This document shows positions 26,243 to 35,399 of a stretch of 64,000 bases of DNA, piece by piece. The notes under the pieces were generated by a model that saw only the letters and a list, made by a program, of their open reading frames with translations, was not told the origin of the DNA and searched no databases. Positions within the stretch are counted from its first letter, which is position 1; every line of letters starts with the position of its first letter. The DNA comes from Streptomyces sp. NBC_00663 (GTDB taxonomy: Bacteria; Actinomycetota; Actinomycetes; Streptomycetales; Streptomycetaceae). The position numbers and the translations under genes were made by a program. The DNA is taken from NCBI RefSeq assembly GCF_036226885.1, contig NZ_CP109027.1, forward strand, positions 9,052,001 through 9,116,000, read 5' to 3'.

Positions 26243-27163
26243 CTACTTCTGCCAGTCGTACGCGTACGCCGCGACCCAGGTGATGTCGAGCTGTGCGCTG
26301 CTGCCCGGTGCGGCCCCGGGGCCTTCGAGCGCGCTCTCGTTCTGGAGCACCCAGGACAGGGGCTGGTCGGGGACCTCGCGGGTGTCCTGTCCGATCCGCC
26401 GGCCGTCGACGAAGAAGCGGACGCGGCCCGGCGTCCACTCCGTGGAGACGGTGTGCCATTCGGTCCAGTCGTCAGCGCCCGGGAAGAAGCCCTGCTCTCC
26501 GCCGCCGCAGGGATGATGGAAGGCCGTCAGCGACCCGGTCCACTCGCCCTCGGGATGGTCCATCTCGCAGCCGCCGCCGTAGTGCAGCCAGGCGGACTTG
26601 TAGCCGGGAGCCGCCTTCGTCACCTTGATGCGCGCGCTGTACTTGCCGTACGCCATCTCCATCACGGCCCGCGGAACCACCGCGGCGGCGTGCACGGGAC
26701 CGCCGTCGGCGGGCCGCCACATGCGGATGGTCATCCGCCCGTCGCCGTCGGCGGCGGGGCCGACGCTCACGGTGTCCTCGGGGTGGTAGACACCGACCAC
26801 GTCCCGGTCCCGGCTGTTGGCGGTGTCGCGCCAACCGGTCGGATAGGCCCACCAGTTGTCGCGGTAGGTGCCGCTCAGGCCCCCGCAGTAGGCCGCGGAC
26901 GTGTCGACGTGGTGCTCGCAGTCGCTGAACGCGCCCAGCGGCACCTCGTCGCCGTTGAAGTCCTCCGCGAGAACCTGCCAGAAGGGTCCGCAGTCACCCC
27001 GGGGCAGGTTCACGCTCGTGGTGCGGCAGGCGTCGGCGGCCCCGTCCGCCGAGGGTGCCCCGTCCGCGCGGGGGAGTCCCAGCAGTCCGGCCGCGGTCAG
27101 CGTGACCGCGGAGAGGACCAGAAGTCCCTTGTGGTGATGGTGCCGCGCCGCATGTGAACCCAT
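26243..27163 (-). CDS. Secreted GH16-type glycoside hydrolase
   Basis: A 306-aa exported enzyme. The signal peptide has a histidine/basic start (RHHHHK), a hydrophobic core and likely cleavage near ADGAPS. The catalytic signature of family 16, E-x-D-x-x-E, is visible in GGGCEMDHPEGEW. Other family landmarks are YGKYSARIKVTKAAPGYKSAWLHY and TEWTPGRVRFFVDGRRIG. Family 16 enzymes cut beta-1,3/1,4-glucans or related polymers; the exact polymer cannot be told. The ATG at 27163 gives the complete signal peptide, although its ribosome site is weak (GAGCCTCGGG). Confidence 0.87.
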   Translation of the reverse strand: MGSHAARHHHHKGLLVLSAVTLTAAGLLGLPRADGAPSADGAADACRTTSVNLPRGDCGPFWQVLAEDFNGDEVPLGAFSDCEHHVDTSAAYCGGLSGTYRDNWWAYPTGWRDTANSRDRDVVGVYHPEDTVSVGPAADGDGRMTIRMWRPADGGPVHAAAVVPRAVMEMAYGKYSARIKVTKAAPGYKSAWLHYGGGCEMDHPEGEWTGSLTAFHHPCGGGEQGFFPGADDWTEWHTVSTEWTPGRVRFFVDGRRIGQDTREVPDQPLSWVLQNESALEGPGAAPGSSAQLDITWVAAYAYDWQK

Positions 27164-27315
27164 CCCGAGGCTCCCTCGATGCTCACCGGCTCTCAAAGGC
27201 CCGAGGAAGCATCCTCGCGCGCGGGGCCGTGCCGGAGCCACCCCCGCACCGGCCCCGGAACCGGACCCCCGCACTCCGTCGCGCCGCCGCCCGCGAGATC
27301 TCGAAGGTGCGTCTC

Positions 27316-27331
27316 GTGCCAGACGTGGCAC
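27316..27331. promoter_or_regulatory. Inverted repeat GTGCCA-N4-TGGCAC before the FUSC gene
   Basis: GTGCCA at 27316-27321 and TGGCAC at 27326-27331 are exact reverse complements. A third GTGCCA overlaps the start codon region at 27337-27342. The cluster ends 10 bases before the ATG of the FUSC gene, so a protein bound here, or the RNA hairpin, could block initiation. No regulator gene is adjacent. Confidence 0.5.
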
Positions 27332-27341
27332 CTGATGTGCC

Positions 27342-28499
27342 ATGGAGTGGATCGGCAGGACGTCCCGGGCGGTCAGGTGGCGAGCCGGGGCCGCCGCGCA
27401 TGCCGTACGGCGCGCGTGGGCGGGCCCCGGGCGCGAACGGGACATGGTCGCGCAGGCCTGCAAGGCGGCGCTGGCGGCCTGGGTGGCGTGGGCCGTGGCG
27501 GGCTGGTGGCTGGCGGCCCCGATGGCGTTCGTGGCGCCGTGGGTGGCGGTCGCGCTGGTGGAGTCGACGGTGTACCGGTCGGTCGCGCACGGCTTGCAGC
27601 AGCTCGCGGCGATCGCCGTCGGTACGGCGGTGGCGACCGCCACGGCGATGCTGCTCGGGGACGCGATGGTCACGATGGCCGTCGTCCTGCCGGCGGTGCT
27701 GCTGCTGGGACAGTGGCGGCGTCTGGGGAGTCAGGGCGTCTTCGGCGCGACCGGGGCGTTGTTCGTCCTGACGAGCGGCCCGGTCACGCTCGCCGGGGCG
27801 GCGGCGCGGCTGAGCGAGGCGGTGTTCGGCGCGGTGGTCGGGGTGACGGTCAACGCGCTGGTCAGGCCCCCGACGTACCTGCGCGACACGCGCGCTGCCC
27901 TGGCGGACGCCGCCGACGAGGCGCGGGACATCCTCGACGCGGTCGCGGACGGACTCACCGACGCCGCGTGGGACGGTCACGAGGCCGGCCGATGGCACGA
28001 GCGCGCCCTGCGCCTGGGACGCCTGGTCGACCAGGCCAGGTCGGCGATCGGCTGGAGCGAGGAGAGCCTCAGGGGCAATCTCCTGCGCTCCCGGAGCCGG
28101 GGCGCCGCGCCGCACGGCACGACGTACGGCGACGCGCTGGCGGTGCTGGACTACGTCGCCGTCCATACGGCGGGCGTGACCCGCACCGTGCGGGAGGTGG
28201 CCGAGGGCACGACGGCCGAGCCGGCCGCGGACGTCACCAGCGCCTACGCCGACTTCCTCCACGACACGGCACGCGCCGTACACCTCTACGGCCGCTACCG
28301 GTTCGCAGCGCACGGCCCCGACGAGACCGCCGCCACGGCACTGCACGAAGCCGCCGCGGAACTGCGACGCACCCTCGACACCCTGCGACGACAGCTCCCG
28401 GGCGCCGCACCGGACGACCCCGACGCGCTGGTCACGTACGGAACACTGCTCGCCCAGGCGCACCGACTGGCCGGCCATCTGGGTGTGAAACGGGTGTGA
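27342..28499 (+). CDS. FUSC-family membrane protein (aromatic acid exporter type)
   Basis: A 385-aa protein. Residues 35-180 hold about six closely spaced hydrophobic helices (AALAAWVAWAVAGWW, MAFVAPWVAVALVE, IAVGTAVATATAMLLG, MAVVLPAVLLLG, and so on), and the rest is soluble and helical. This half-membrane, half-helical layout fits the FUSC / aromatic acid exporter family (related to PET112-unrelated AaeB and plant ALMT). It may export small aromatic acids. The ATG at 27342 has no clear ribosome site and an inverted repeat directly upstream. A later ATG at 27444 is possible. Confidence 0.8.
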   Translation: MEWIGRTSRAVRWRAGAAAHAVRRAWAGPGRERDMVAQACKAALAAWVAWAVAGWWLAAPMAFVAPWVAVALVESTVYRSVAHGLQQLAAIAVGTAVATATAMLLGDAMVTMAVVLPAVLLLGQWRRLGSQGVFGATGALFVLTSGPVTLAGAAARLSEAVFGAVVGVTVNALVRPPTYLRDTRAALADAADEARDILDAVADGLTDAAWDGHEAGRWHERALRLGRLVDQARSAIGWSEESLRGNLLRSRSRGAAPHGTTYGDALAVLDYVAVHTAGVTRTVREVAEGTTAEPAADVTSAYADFLHDTARAVHLYGRYRFAAHGPDETAATALHEAAAELRRTLDTLRRQLPGAAPDDPDALVTYGTLLAQAHRLAGHLGVKRV

Positions 28500-28638
28500 G
28501 GCCGGTAGCCGGTTCATCGGGCCGTCAACGGCATCTGACCTTCCGCGTCCGCCCGCATCCTCCTCGAAGCCCTCCGTGAACCCCGCACCTGTCGTACGGC
28601 TGGATCGAATGACCGCACCCCCTTGCTAAGGTGCGCCG

Positions 28639-29073
28639 ATGTCAACGATCAAGCAGGTCCAGGTCACCTTCGACTGCGCGTCGCCCGAACGCGTCGCCCG
28701 CTTCTGGTGCGAGGTGCTGGGGTACGTGGCACCGCCGCCACCGGCGGGGTTCGCCACCTGGGACGACTTCAACGCTGCCCAGGCCCCGGAGGACCGCGAC
28801 GCGTGGTTCGCCTGTGCTGATCCCTCCGGAGTGGGCCCGCGCCTGTACTTCCAGCGCGTTCCCGAGGGCAAGGTCGTCAAGAACCGGGTGCATCTCGACG
28901 TACGGGTCGGCACCGGTCTCGTCGGGGAGGAGCGCCTGGCCGTGCTGGAGGCCGAGTGCGCACGGCTGGTCGCGCTCGGCGCGGTGCGTGTGCAACTGCT
29001 GCGCGCCGATGGCGTCAACGAGTCCTGCATCAATATGCAGGACGTCGAGGGCAACGAGTTCTGCCTCGACTGA
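28639..29073 (+). CDS. VOC (glyoxalase-like) protein
   Basis: A 144-aa protein of the vicinal oxygen chelate superfamily: VQVTFDCASPERVARFWCEVLGY at the start, KNRVHLDVRV in the middle and DVEGNEFCLD at the end, which carries the typical terminal metal-ligand acidic residue. These proteins bind or modify small molecules, and some confer resistance. The substrate is unknown. A related two-domain VOC protein is encoded at 40.8 kb. No neighbour suggests a pathway. Confidence 0.88.
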   Translation: MSTIKQVQVTFDCASPERVARFWCEVLGYVAPPPPAGFATWDDFNAAQAPEDRDAWFACADPSGVGPRLYFQRVPEGKVVKNRVHLDVRVGTGLVGEERLAVLEAECARLVALGAVRVQLLRADGVNESCINMQDVEGNEFCLD

Positions 29074-29079
29074 ACGCCT

Positions 29080-29928
29080 TCAAGGACGCTCAGGAGGGGA
29101 GCCGTCGCGCCACAGGAACCGGTCGAGGGGCGGTTCCCCCGCCAGCACGGCGCCGATCGTCACCGCGAAGGTGATCGTCGCGCACAGCACGATCAGCCAG
29201 GACAGCAGCGTCAGGACCAGGCCGAGCGAACCGTACTCGTCCAGGGTGCGGTTGAGCGCGCCGGGCATGTAGAGGCGGGCGGTCAGGCCCAGGGCGCTGG
29301 TCGCGGCCGAGGCCAGCACCGCTCCGGGCAGCAGCGGCAGCCACGGCACGCGTCCGGCCAGCAGCAGACGCTGCGTCCACAGCCACACGCCGGTGCTCGC
29401 CAGGAAGTAGAGCGGGATCCCCAGCCATCCGCCGAGGCCGAAGCCGGTGCGGAGGGGGCCCTGGAGCAGGACGACCAGCATCAGCACGAGCAGCCACACC
29501 GGCCAGCGCCAGCCCGCGACCCTGGTCCCCGCCTTCGGCAGCCGCCAGGCCCGCTCGCAGACCCGGGCCATGGCCCTGCTGAAACTGGTGGCGGACACCA
29601 GCGCTACCACCAGACCGAGGGCGCCGGTGGTCTCGCGCAGACTGTCGTCGGCGGACTGGCCCAGTACCTGCTGGAGTTCCAGGTCCGTCCCACCGGTCAG
29701 ACCGAACATGGCGCGCAGCGACTCCCGCAGTTGGTCGCGGACGCCGAGCGGGGCGAAGGCGGCGAGCGCGAACAACAACGGCACCGCGGCCAGGAACGCC
29801 TGAGCGGCGAGCCTGGTCCCCGCGTCCAGCAGGTTCGCGGTCAGCAACCGGCCCGTCAGTTCGCTCACGACGGGGAACCGCTGCTCGGCACGGCCGCGCA
29901 GGCGCTCCAGACGCGCCGTCCACGCCAT
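29080..29928 (-). CDS. YihY/virulence factor BrkB-family membrane protein
   Basis: A 282-aa integral membrane protein with about six hydrophobic segments. Recognisable family parts are LAAQAFLAAVPLLFALAAFAP near the N-terminus, ARVCERAWRLP in the middle and LNRTLDEYGSLGLVLTLLSWLIVLC near the end. The family was once misnamed ribonuclease BN; its function is unknown. The ATG at 29928 has GGGAGG upstream, while the open frame extends to 30051 only through proline/arginine-rich sequence. It converges with the VOC gene with 6 bp between the stops. Confidence 0.85.
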   Translation of the reverse strand: MAWTARLERLRGRAEQRFPVVSELTGRLLTANLLDAGTRLAAQAFLAAVPLLFALAAFAPLGVRDQLRESLRAMFGLTGGTDLELQQVLGQSADDSLRETTGALGLVVALVSATSFSRAMARVCERAWRLPKAGTRVAGWRWPVWLLVLMLVVLLQGPLRTGFGLGGWLGIPLYFLASTGVWLWTQRLLLAGRVPWLPLLPGAVLASAATSALGLTARLYMPGALNRTLDEYGSLGLVLTLLSWLIVLCATITFAVTIGAVLAGEPPLDRFLWRDGSPPERP

Positions 29929-30266
29929 CGCGCCTCCCACCTGTGCGCCGCGCCGTCGAGGCCAGTCAAGGCGCGGTCCCCCGGGGCGTCGAGCGGGGCT
30001 GACCCGATCGGGGCGTCCGGCCGCCGCGGTACGCCAGGCCCCCCACCCCACCGCACATCACCCGAACGGCCCTTTCCTCGTGGTGCGCGGCACCCGTGGC
30101 GCGGAAGGTCTAACCAGGCCGGCGGACGCGGACCGGCACCGCGGCGGCCCGAGAGGGCGGAACGCGTCCATGACCACTCGGCCGTCCTCAGGGCCGCCCT
30201 GACGGCGCCGAGAACCCGCGGTCCCACGGGCAGGAACCGCACCGGACCGGACCGGAAGGAAGCCTC
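29929..30266. other. Divergent intergenic region without a supported gene
   Basis: About 340 bases separate the YihY gene from the GH15 gene. Both promoters should lie here. I find no inverted repeat of note, no RNA gene and no convincing -10/-35 pair. Confidence 0.5.
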
Positions 30267-32090
30267 ATGCGGCCCTATCCGCCCATCGCGGACCACGGAG
30301 TGATCGGCGACCTCCAGACCGCGGCACTCGTCTCCTCGGACGGTGTGATCGACTGGTTCTGCGCACCGAGATTCGACTCGCCGAGCCTCTTCGCGGCCCT
30401 CCTCGACCCCGACCGCGGCGGTCACTTCGCGATCACCGTGGACGGCGCGGACGTGACGACACGCCAGTTGTACCTGGCCGACACCGCGGTGCTCATCACC
30501 CGCTTCCTCACCCCCGACGGAGTCGGCGAGGTGGTCGACTTCATGCCCGTGGACCGCCCGGAAACGGCGACGGACCGCCACCGGCTGGTCAGGGCGATGC
30601 GGGTGACCCGTGGCCGGGTCCGCTTCTCCCTCGCCTGCCGTCCGCGCTTCGACTACGGCCGCGCATCCCACCTCCTCACCCTGCGGGACGGCGCGGCGCA
30701 CTTTGCCGGTCCCGGCATCGACGCACATCTGCGGACGGCGGGACCGGTAGCGCTGGAGCGGGACGGCGACGACGTACGAGCCGTGGTGGAGCTGGCGCAG
30801 GGACAGCGGGCGGCCGTGGTACTCACGGTGTGCGCGGCGGGCGGCGAGCCGCCCCCGCCGCCGACGGTCGACGGGATCCTCGCCGAGTTCGAGGCGACCC
30901 GGGCCTTCTGGTACCGCTGGATCCGCCGCAGCCGCTACCGGGGCCGCTGGCAGGAGACCGTCCACAGATCCGCGATCACGCTCAAGCTGCTCACCTACGC
31001 CCCGACCGGCGCCCCCGTCGCCGCCCTCACGGCGGGCCTGCCCGAGCAGGTCGGCGGCGAACGCAACTGGGACTACCGCTACACCTGGATCCGGGACGCC
31101 TCCCTGTCCCTGCGCGCCCTCTTCGGCCTCGGCTTCGCCGAGGAGGCCCACGCCTTCCGGCACTGGCTCGGCGGGCGCCTGCGCGAGGGCCGAACCGTCA
31201 CCGGCGAGCCGCTCCAGATCATGTACCGCGTCGACGGCGACCCCCACCTGACCGAGGAGACCCTCGACCATCTGGCGGGCTACCGCGGCTCCGCGCCCGT
31301 CCGTATCGGCAACGGAGCCGCCGACCAGCTCCAACTCGACATCTACGGCGAGGCGGTGCACGCCCTCGCCCGCACCGACGACCTCGCGCACTTCATGGGC
31401 TACGACGGGTGGAGGGGACTGGCCGGCGTGCTCGACTGGCTGGCGGAGAACTGGGACCGCCCGGACGAGGGCATCTGGGAGACCCGCGGCGGCCGCCAGG
31501 ACTTCACCTACAGCCGTCTGATGTGCTGGGCCGCCTTCGACCGGGGCATCCGCGTCGCCACCGAACTCGCCCGGCCCGCCGACCTCACCGCCTGGACCAC
31601 CGCCCGCGACACCATCCTCCGGCAGATCATGGAGCGCGGCTGGAACGAGGGCCGCAAGGCATTCGTCCAGCACTACGACACCGACGTCCTGGACGCCTCC
31701 CTGCTCCTCATGCCGACGGTCGGCTTCCTCACCCCACGCGATCCGCGCTGGCTGTCCACCCTCGACGCCATGGACGCCGAACTGGTCTCCGACAGCCTGG
31801 TCTACCGCTACGACCCCGCCGCCTCCCCGGACGGCCTGCGTGGCAGCGAGGGCACCTTCTCCCTGTGCAGCTTCCTCTACGTCGACGCCCTCGCCCACGC
31901 CGGCCGCCACGACCAGGCCCGCTATGCCTTCGACAAGATGCTGACCTACGCCAACCACGTGGGCCTGTTCGCCGAGGAGATCGGCCCCACGGGTGAACAA
32001 CTGGGCAACTTCCCCCAGGCGTTCACCCATCTCGCCCTGATCACGGCGGCACTCGCCCTGGACGAGGAGTCCGACCGGGCGCAGCGCTGA
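30267..32090 (+). CDS. Glycoside hydrolase family 15 protein (trehalase/glucoamylase-like)
   Basis: A 607-aa cytoplasmic enzyme. The N-terminal trehalase-like beta domain begins YPPIADHGVIGDLQTAALVSSDGVIDWFCAPRFDSPS in order, followed by the (alpha/alpha)6 barrel with ERNWDYRYTWIRDASLSLRAL, QLDIYGE, FTYSRLMCWAAFDRGI and GSEGTFSLCSFLYVDALA, the last containing a catalytic glutamate. No signal peptide is present. In mycobacteria proteins of this type are trehalases, so hydrolysis of trehalose or small glucans is likely. The ATG at 30267 has GGAAG upstream. It stands alone as a transcription unit. Confidence 0.92.
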   Translation: MRPYPPIADHGVIGDLQTAALVSSDGVIDWFCAPRFDSPSLFAALLDPDRGGHFAITVDGADVTTRQLYLADTAVLITRFLTPDGVGEVVDFMPVDRPETATDRHRLVRAMRVTRGRVRFSLACRPRFDYGRASHLLTLRDGAAHFAGPGIDAHLRTAGPVALERDGDDVRAVVELAQGQRAAVVLTVCAAGGEPPPPPTVDGILAEFEATRAFWYRWIRRSRYRGRWQETVHRSAITLKLLTYAPTGAPVAALTAGLPEQVGGERNWDYRYTWIRDASLSLRALFGLGFAEEAHAFRHWLGGRLREGRTVTGEPLQIMYRVDGDPHLTEETLDHLAGYRGSAPVRIGNGAADQLQLDIYGEAVHALARTDDLAHFMGYDGWRGLAGVLDWLAENWDRPDEGIWETRGGRQDFTYSRLMCWAAFDRGIRVATELARPADLTAWTTARDTILRQIMERGWNEGRKAFVQHYDTDVLDASLLLMPTVGFLTPRDPRWLSTLDAMDAELVSDSLVYRYDPAASPDGLRGSEGTFSLCSFLYVDALAHAGRHDQARYAFDKMLTYANHVGLFAEEIGPTGEQLGNFPQAFTHLALITAALALDEESDRAQR

Positions 32091-32102
32091 CGCCGGTTGT
32101 CG

Positions 32103-32948
32103 TCAGTGGTCCGCCCGCCACAACCAGCGCAGGGCATCGGGGAGCAGGACTCCGCCGTGGTTGGGGCTGTGGCCGCCGTCGCCCAGGACGAGGCGGAAGT
32201 CGTATCCCGCCTCCGCGAGTGCGGCGGCCACGCGCAGGTTGGCGGCGAGCCAGTTCCCCTCGGGCTCGTTCCAGCGCAGGTCGCGGTGGCCCGCCTGGAG
32301 GAAGATGCGCAGCGGTCTGCGCGGAACGCCGGGGATCAGTTCGGGGTAGGGGTTGCCGCCCGGCATCTGCGGGAAGCTGGACAGGTAGCCGATGACACGG
32401 CGGAACCGGTCCGGGCGCAGCCAGGCCGCGGTGAAGGCGCAGTTGCCGCCGCTGCTGCCGCCGCAGATGCCCCACCGGTCGGGGTCCTCGGCGATGGTGT
32501 AGCGCCGCGTCACCTCCGGGATGATCTCGTCCAGGAGGAAACCGGCGTACCGGTCGTCGAACGCGTCGTACTCGGTGTTGCGGTTCTTCGGACGTTCGGC
32601 GTCGGGGAAGACGCCGGGGTCGACGAACACGCCGATGGTGACCGGGATGTCGCCGCTGTGGACGAGGTTGTCCAGGACGATCCCACCGCGGACCTCTCCT
32701 GCGGGGTCCAGGTACCACCATCCGTCCTGGAACACCATCAGCGACGCGGGCTGCGCGGGGTCGTACCGGGCGGGCACATGCACCCAGAACTTCCGGGACG
32801 TGCCCGGGTAGACCGTGCTGTCGTGCCAGTCGAACGCGATCGTCTCGCCGGCCGGCACGCCTGGCTGGACCACCGAGTCGGGACCGTGGACGTAGCGGAC
32901 GTCCGACTGATCGACCGGCAGCGACTGGTAGGGCACCTGGAACGTCAC
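32103..32948 (-). CDS. Esterase-family alpha/beta hydrolase (enterochelin-esterase-like)
   Basis: A 281-aa hydrolase. The N-terminal part (SRKFWVHVPARYDPAQPASLMVFQDG) and WGICGGSSGGNCAFTAAW with the nucleophile serine match the esterase D / Fes-type family; the late histidine is in GGHSPNHGG. It may cut ester bonds of a siderophore or other small molecule, but no siderophore genes are near. No signal peptide is present. The start at GTG 32948 gives the natural beginning (TFQVPYQSLPVDQSDVRYVHG); a GTG at 32972 is possible, and both have weak ribosome sites. It converges with the GH15 gene with 12 bp between the stops. Confidence 0.85.
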   Translation of the reverse strand: MTFQVPYQSLPVDQSDVRYVHGPDSVVQPGVPAGETIAFDWHDSTVYPGTSRKFWVHVPARYDPAQPASLMVFQDGWWYLDPAGEVRGGIVLDNLVHSGDIPVTIGVFVDPGVFPDAERPKNRNTEYDAFDDRYAGFLLDEIIPEVTRRYTIAEDPDRWGICGGSSGGNCAFTAAWLRPDRFRRVIGYLSSFPQMPGGNPYPELIPGVPRRPLRIFLQAGHRDLRWNEPEGNWLAANLRVAAALAEAGYDFRLVLGDGGHSPNHGGVLLPDALRWLWRADH

Positions 32949-32997
32949 GCGGGCCAACCTAGGAGGGATCACCGGCCCGTCTCAAAGGATTTACCGC

Positions 32998-33672
32998 TCA
33001 CTCCCGCCAGCCGCTGGTCAGTGTGGTGCGCTCGCGCCACAGCCGTACCCCCGGGCCGTCCGGCTCCTCGCGTGCGCAGAAGCGGCGCAGCGCCTCGCAC
33101 CGGTCCAGCATCGCGCGCCTGCGGACCGGCCAGGGCGGCACCTGGGCGGCGTAGGCCCGGAAGAACGCCGGGAGGTGGTGGCGGTGGTGCGGATGGTGCA
33201 TCCGTACGATCCACTCGCACCACGCCAGATCCTCGACCGGATCGCCGACGTGGGCGAACTCCCAGTCGACCACCGCGGTGACGGCGAAGGTACCGGGATC
33301 GAGCAGCACGTTCTGCGGACCGAAGTCACCGTGCACCAGCACCCCGCCCGCCGCCGCCTCGCCGCCGTCACCCGCCAGGACGTCCGGCGGAGTCGCGTGG
33401 ATGCGGCGCAGCATCTCGCCGCAGCCCGCCAGCACGGCCGCCGGCTGCTCCTCCAGGAGTTCCTGGCCGGGTACGCCCGCCATGAGGCCGAGCGTCAGGG
33501 TCCGCGCGTCGGCCGCCCGCACAGGCGGCACGGGCAACCGGCCCTGAAGCCGTTCCAGGAGCAGGCGTTCGCCCCGTAACCGCAGGTCGGCGCCCGGGCC
33601 TTCGTAGGTCTTCGCCACGACGGTGCCATCGGTGGCGGTGCGGTTGGTGTAGCCGTGCTTGAGCGGGCGCAT
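32998..33672 (-). CDS. Aminoglycoside phosphotransferase-family kinase
   Basis: A 224-aa small-molecule kinase with the APH fold. The catalytic loop is VLVHGDFGPQNVLLD (HGD at 114-116, N121) and the metal-binding motif is VVDWEFAHVGDP (DWE at 136-138). The N-terminal lobe is short: LKHGYTNRTATDGTVVAKTY supplies the lysine. The family includes antibiotic kinases but most members phosphorylate unknown metabolites, so I do not call it a resistance gene. The ATG at 33672 is used; the open frame upstream is the antisense of the divergent DUF899 gene. Confidence 0.86.
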   Translation of the reverse strand: MRPLKHGYTNRTATDGTVVAKTYEGPGADLRLRGERLLLERLQGRLPVPPVRAADARTLTLGLMAGVPGQELLEEQPAAVLAGCGEMLRRIHATPPDVLAGDGGEAAAGGVLVHGDFGPQNVLLDPGTFAVTAVVDWEFAHVGDPVEDLAWCEWIVRMHHPHHRHHLPAFFRAYAAQVPPWPVRRRAMLDRCEALRRFCAREEPDGPGVRLWRERTTLTSGWRE

Positions 33673-33807
33673 CCACTGATCATCCGACGTCTGCGGTCCG
33701 TCAGGCACCCCGGCGATGAGTTTCGGCCGGTCCGGGAGTCTCCTGTGGTGACTGACCGACCCAGGGCGGCGCCCGACGCCGCCCGACACCCTCCCGGAGG
33801 ACCCGCC

Positions 33808-34590
33808 ATGACGACCGCACCGGACGACCCGACCACCGCGCTGCCCGGCCGCCCGCCCGTCGTCGACATGGCGACCTGGCAGAAGGCCCGCGACGAACTC
33901 CTGGTCCGCGAGAAGGCCCACACCCGGCAGGGCGACGCCCTCGCCGCGGACCGCCGTCGGCTGCCGATGGTGGAGTTCGACGGAACCGTCGAGGTCGTGG
34001 GACCGCGGGGGCCGGTGCCGTTCCTCGACCTGTTCGAGGGGCGCGACGAACTCGTCGTGTACAAGCACATGTGGTACGACGGAGCGCCGCACCAGGGCCA
34101 GTGCGAGGGATGTACGACGACGGCCTGGCATCTGCGGGACGCCGTCTACCTCAACGCCCGCGGTGTGTCGTTCGCCGTGCTGACCACGGGGCCTTGGGAG
34201 GAGGTGGCCTCCTATGTGGAGTTCATGGGCTACACCCAGCCCTGGTACTCGGTGCGCGACCTGGCCGCCCCGGTCGGCGACGACATGGGCCACCTCACCT
34301 GCTTCCTGCGCGACGGCGACCGCGTCTTCCTCACGTACTCCACGACGGGCCGCGGCAACGAGCGGGTCAACGGCTCCCTCGCCCTGCTCGACATGACGCC
34401 CTACGGCCGCGGCGAGCGGTGGGAGGACAAGCCCGAGGGATGGCCGGCCGGGGACAACGCGTGCTGGTCCTGGCGTTCGGACGCGGACGGGAACCCCACC
34501 TGGGGCCCGACCAGCCGGCCCGTGCCCCAGTGGACCCGCCCCGGCGCGACCCCGGTGGAGACCCTCGGCCGCCAGGGCCACTGCCACTGA
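33808..34590 (+). CDS. DUF899-family thioredoxin-like protein
   Basis: A 260-aa protein of the DUF899 family, whose members have a thioredoxin-like fold. Landmarks are MATWQKARDELLVREKAHTRQGDALAADRRRLPMVEFD near the start (read in order), LVVYKHMWY, and HQGQCEGCTTTAWHL, whose C-x-x-C pair corresponds to the redox-active site. Some relatives are annotated as dithiol-disulfide isomerases. No signal peptide is present. The ATG at 33808 has GGAGG upstream. It is divergent from the kinase gene and ends in a hairpin shared with the next gene. Confidence 0.86.
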   Translation: MTTAPDDPTTALPGRPPVVDMATWQKARDELLVREKAHTRQGDALAADRRRLPMVEFDGTVEVVGPRGPVPFLDLFEGRDELVVYKHMWYDGAPHQGQCEGCTTTAWHLRDAVYLNARGVSFAVLTTGPWEEVASYVEFMGYTQPWYSVRDLAAPVGDDMGHLTCFLRDGDRVFLTYSTTGRGNERVNGSLALLDMTPYGRGERWEDKPEGWPAGDNACWSWRSDADGNPTWGPTSRPVPQWTRPGATPVETLGRQGHCH

Positions 34591-34624
34591 CGGGCGCCGC
34601 CGACAGCATCGGCGAGGCGGTCAG
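34587..34624. terminator. Bidirectional hairpin between convergent genes
   Basis: The DUF899 and AlkD-like genes converge with 30 bases between their stops. CTGAC at 34587-34591 pairs with GTCAG at 34620-34624, and CGCCGA at 34598-34603 pairs with TCGGCG at 34609-34614 around a CAGCA loop. The outer arm includes the stop codons of both genes. No T-run is present, as is common in high-GC genomes. Confidence 0.55.
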
Positions 34625-35304
34625 GCTCCTGATGCCCCGCCGTGCTGTCGGCGCACCATCTCGTTGATCCAGACAGGTGCGAAGGGCGAGGTGCAGCCCG
34701 GGGGAGTCGGATAGTCCTTCAGTACTTCCAGATGCTCCCCGATGGCGATCGCACGGGCCCGATGCGCGGGATGGTCGATCCCGATCCGGGCCAGACAGTG
34801 GTTCATCGCCCACTGCTGACGCTCCGGGGCGCCCTTCATCTCCGCCTCGATGACGTCGAGCAGCCCCGCCAGGTCGAGCCCCTCGGGCTTCTTCGCCACC
34901 CGTTCCGTGGTCAGCGCCCAGCCGGCACTCGCCACCACCGGGTCCGGATCGGCGGTCCAGGCCAGACGCAGCTCCTCGGCGTGCCGGTTCTTCTTCACGA
35001 CGTAGTTGACGAGCCAGTCGTGCACCTTGGGTGCGCCGGCCTCGCGCAGCATGGCGTCCAGCTCCTCGCGTCCGAACGCCTTGGGGCGGCAGACGAGGAG
35101 CGCCAGCAGCCGCGCCGCGCTGTCGCTCGTCTCCCAGAGGCGTTCGGCGAGATCCTGCTGTGTCTTGAGCCGCTTCGCGAGGGCCCGCAGCTTGCCGAGG
35201 TTCACACCGTGGTCGTCCCCGTGCCGCTCGTTCACCGCGCGCGCCTTCGGGTCCTCGAGCCGGGCCAGCTCGGCCAGCACCTCTTCGAGCGTGGTCTCGG
35301 CCAC
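34621..35304 (-). CDS. DNA alkylation repair protein, AlkD-like
   Basis: A 227-aa all-helical protein resembling AlkD-type HEAT-repeat DNA glycosylases. The helices run LEEVLAELARLEDPKARAVNERHG, then NLGKLRALAKRLKTQQDLAERLW, which is the typical AlkD opening, followed by repeats with WALTTERVA and MNHCLARIGIDHPAHRARA. AlkD-like enzymes remove alkylated bases, but many family members in Streptomyces have no proven activity. The GTG at 35304 begins the family-like N-terminus. It is a single gene. Confidence 0.8.
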   Translation of the reverse strand: MAETTLEEVLAELARLEDPKARAVNERHGDDHGVNLGKLRALAKRLKTQQDLAERLWETSDSAARLLALLVCRPKAFGREELDAMLREAGAPKVHDWLVNYVVKKNRHAEELRLAWTADPDPVVASAGWALTTERVAKKPEGLDLAGLLDVIEAEMKGAPERQQWAMNHCLARIGIDHPAHRARAIAIGEHLEVLKDYPTPPGCTSPFAPVWINEMVRRQHGGASGA

Positions 35305-35399
35305 CGCGGCCTCCCGTCCGTCCCAGGCGAAATTCAGCCACGCCAGCCTACGGGGGAGGGCCGCCCGTCACCTCGTCCGGCCGTCGCCGGCACCCCGGT

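Noticed and set aside
32998..33672. The phosphotransferase as an antibiotic resistance gene
   Set aside because: The APH fold is shared by many metabolic kinases, and there is no context supporting resistance.
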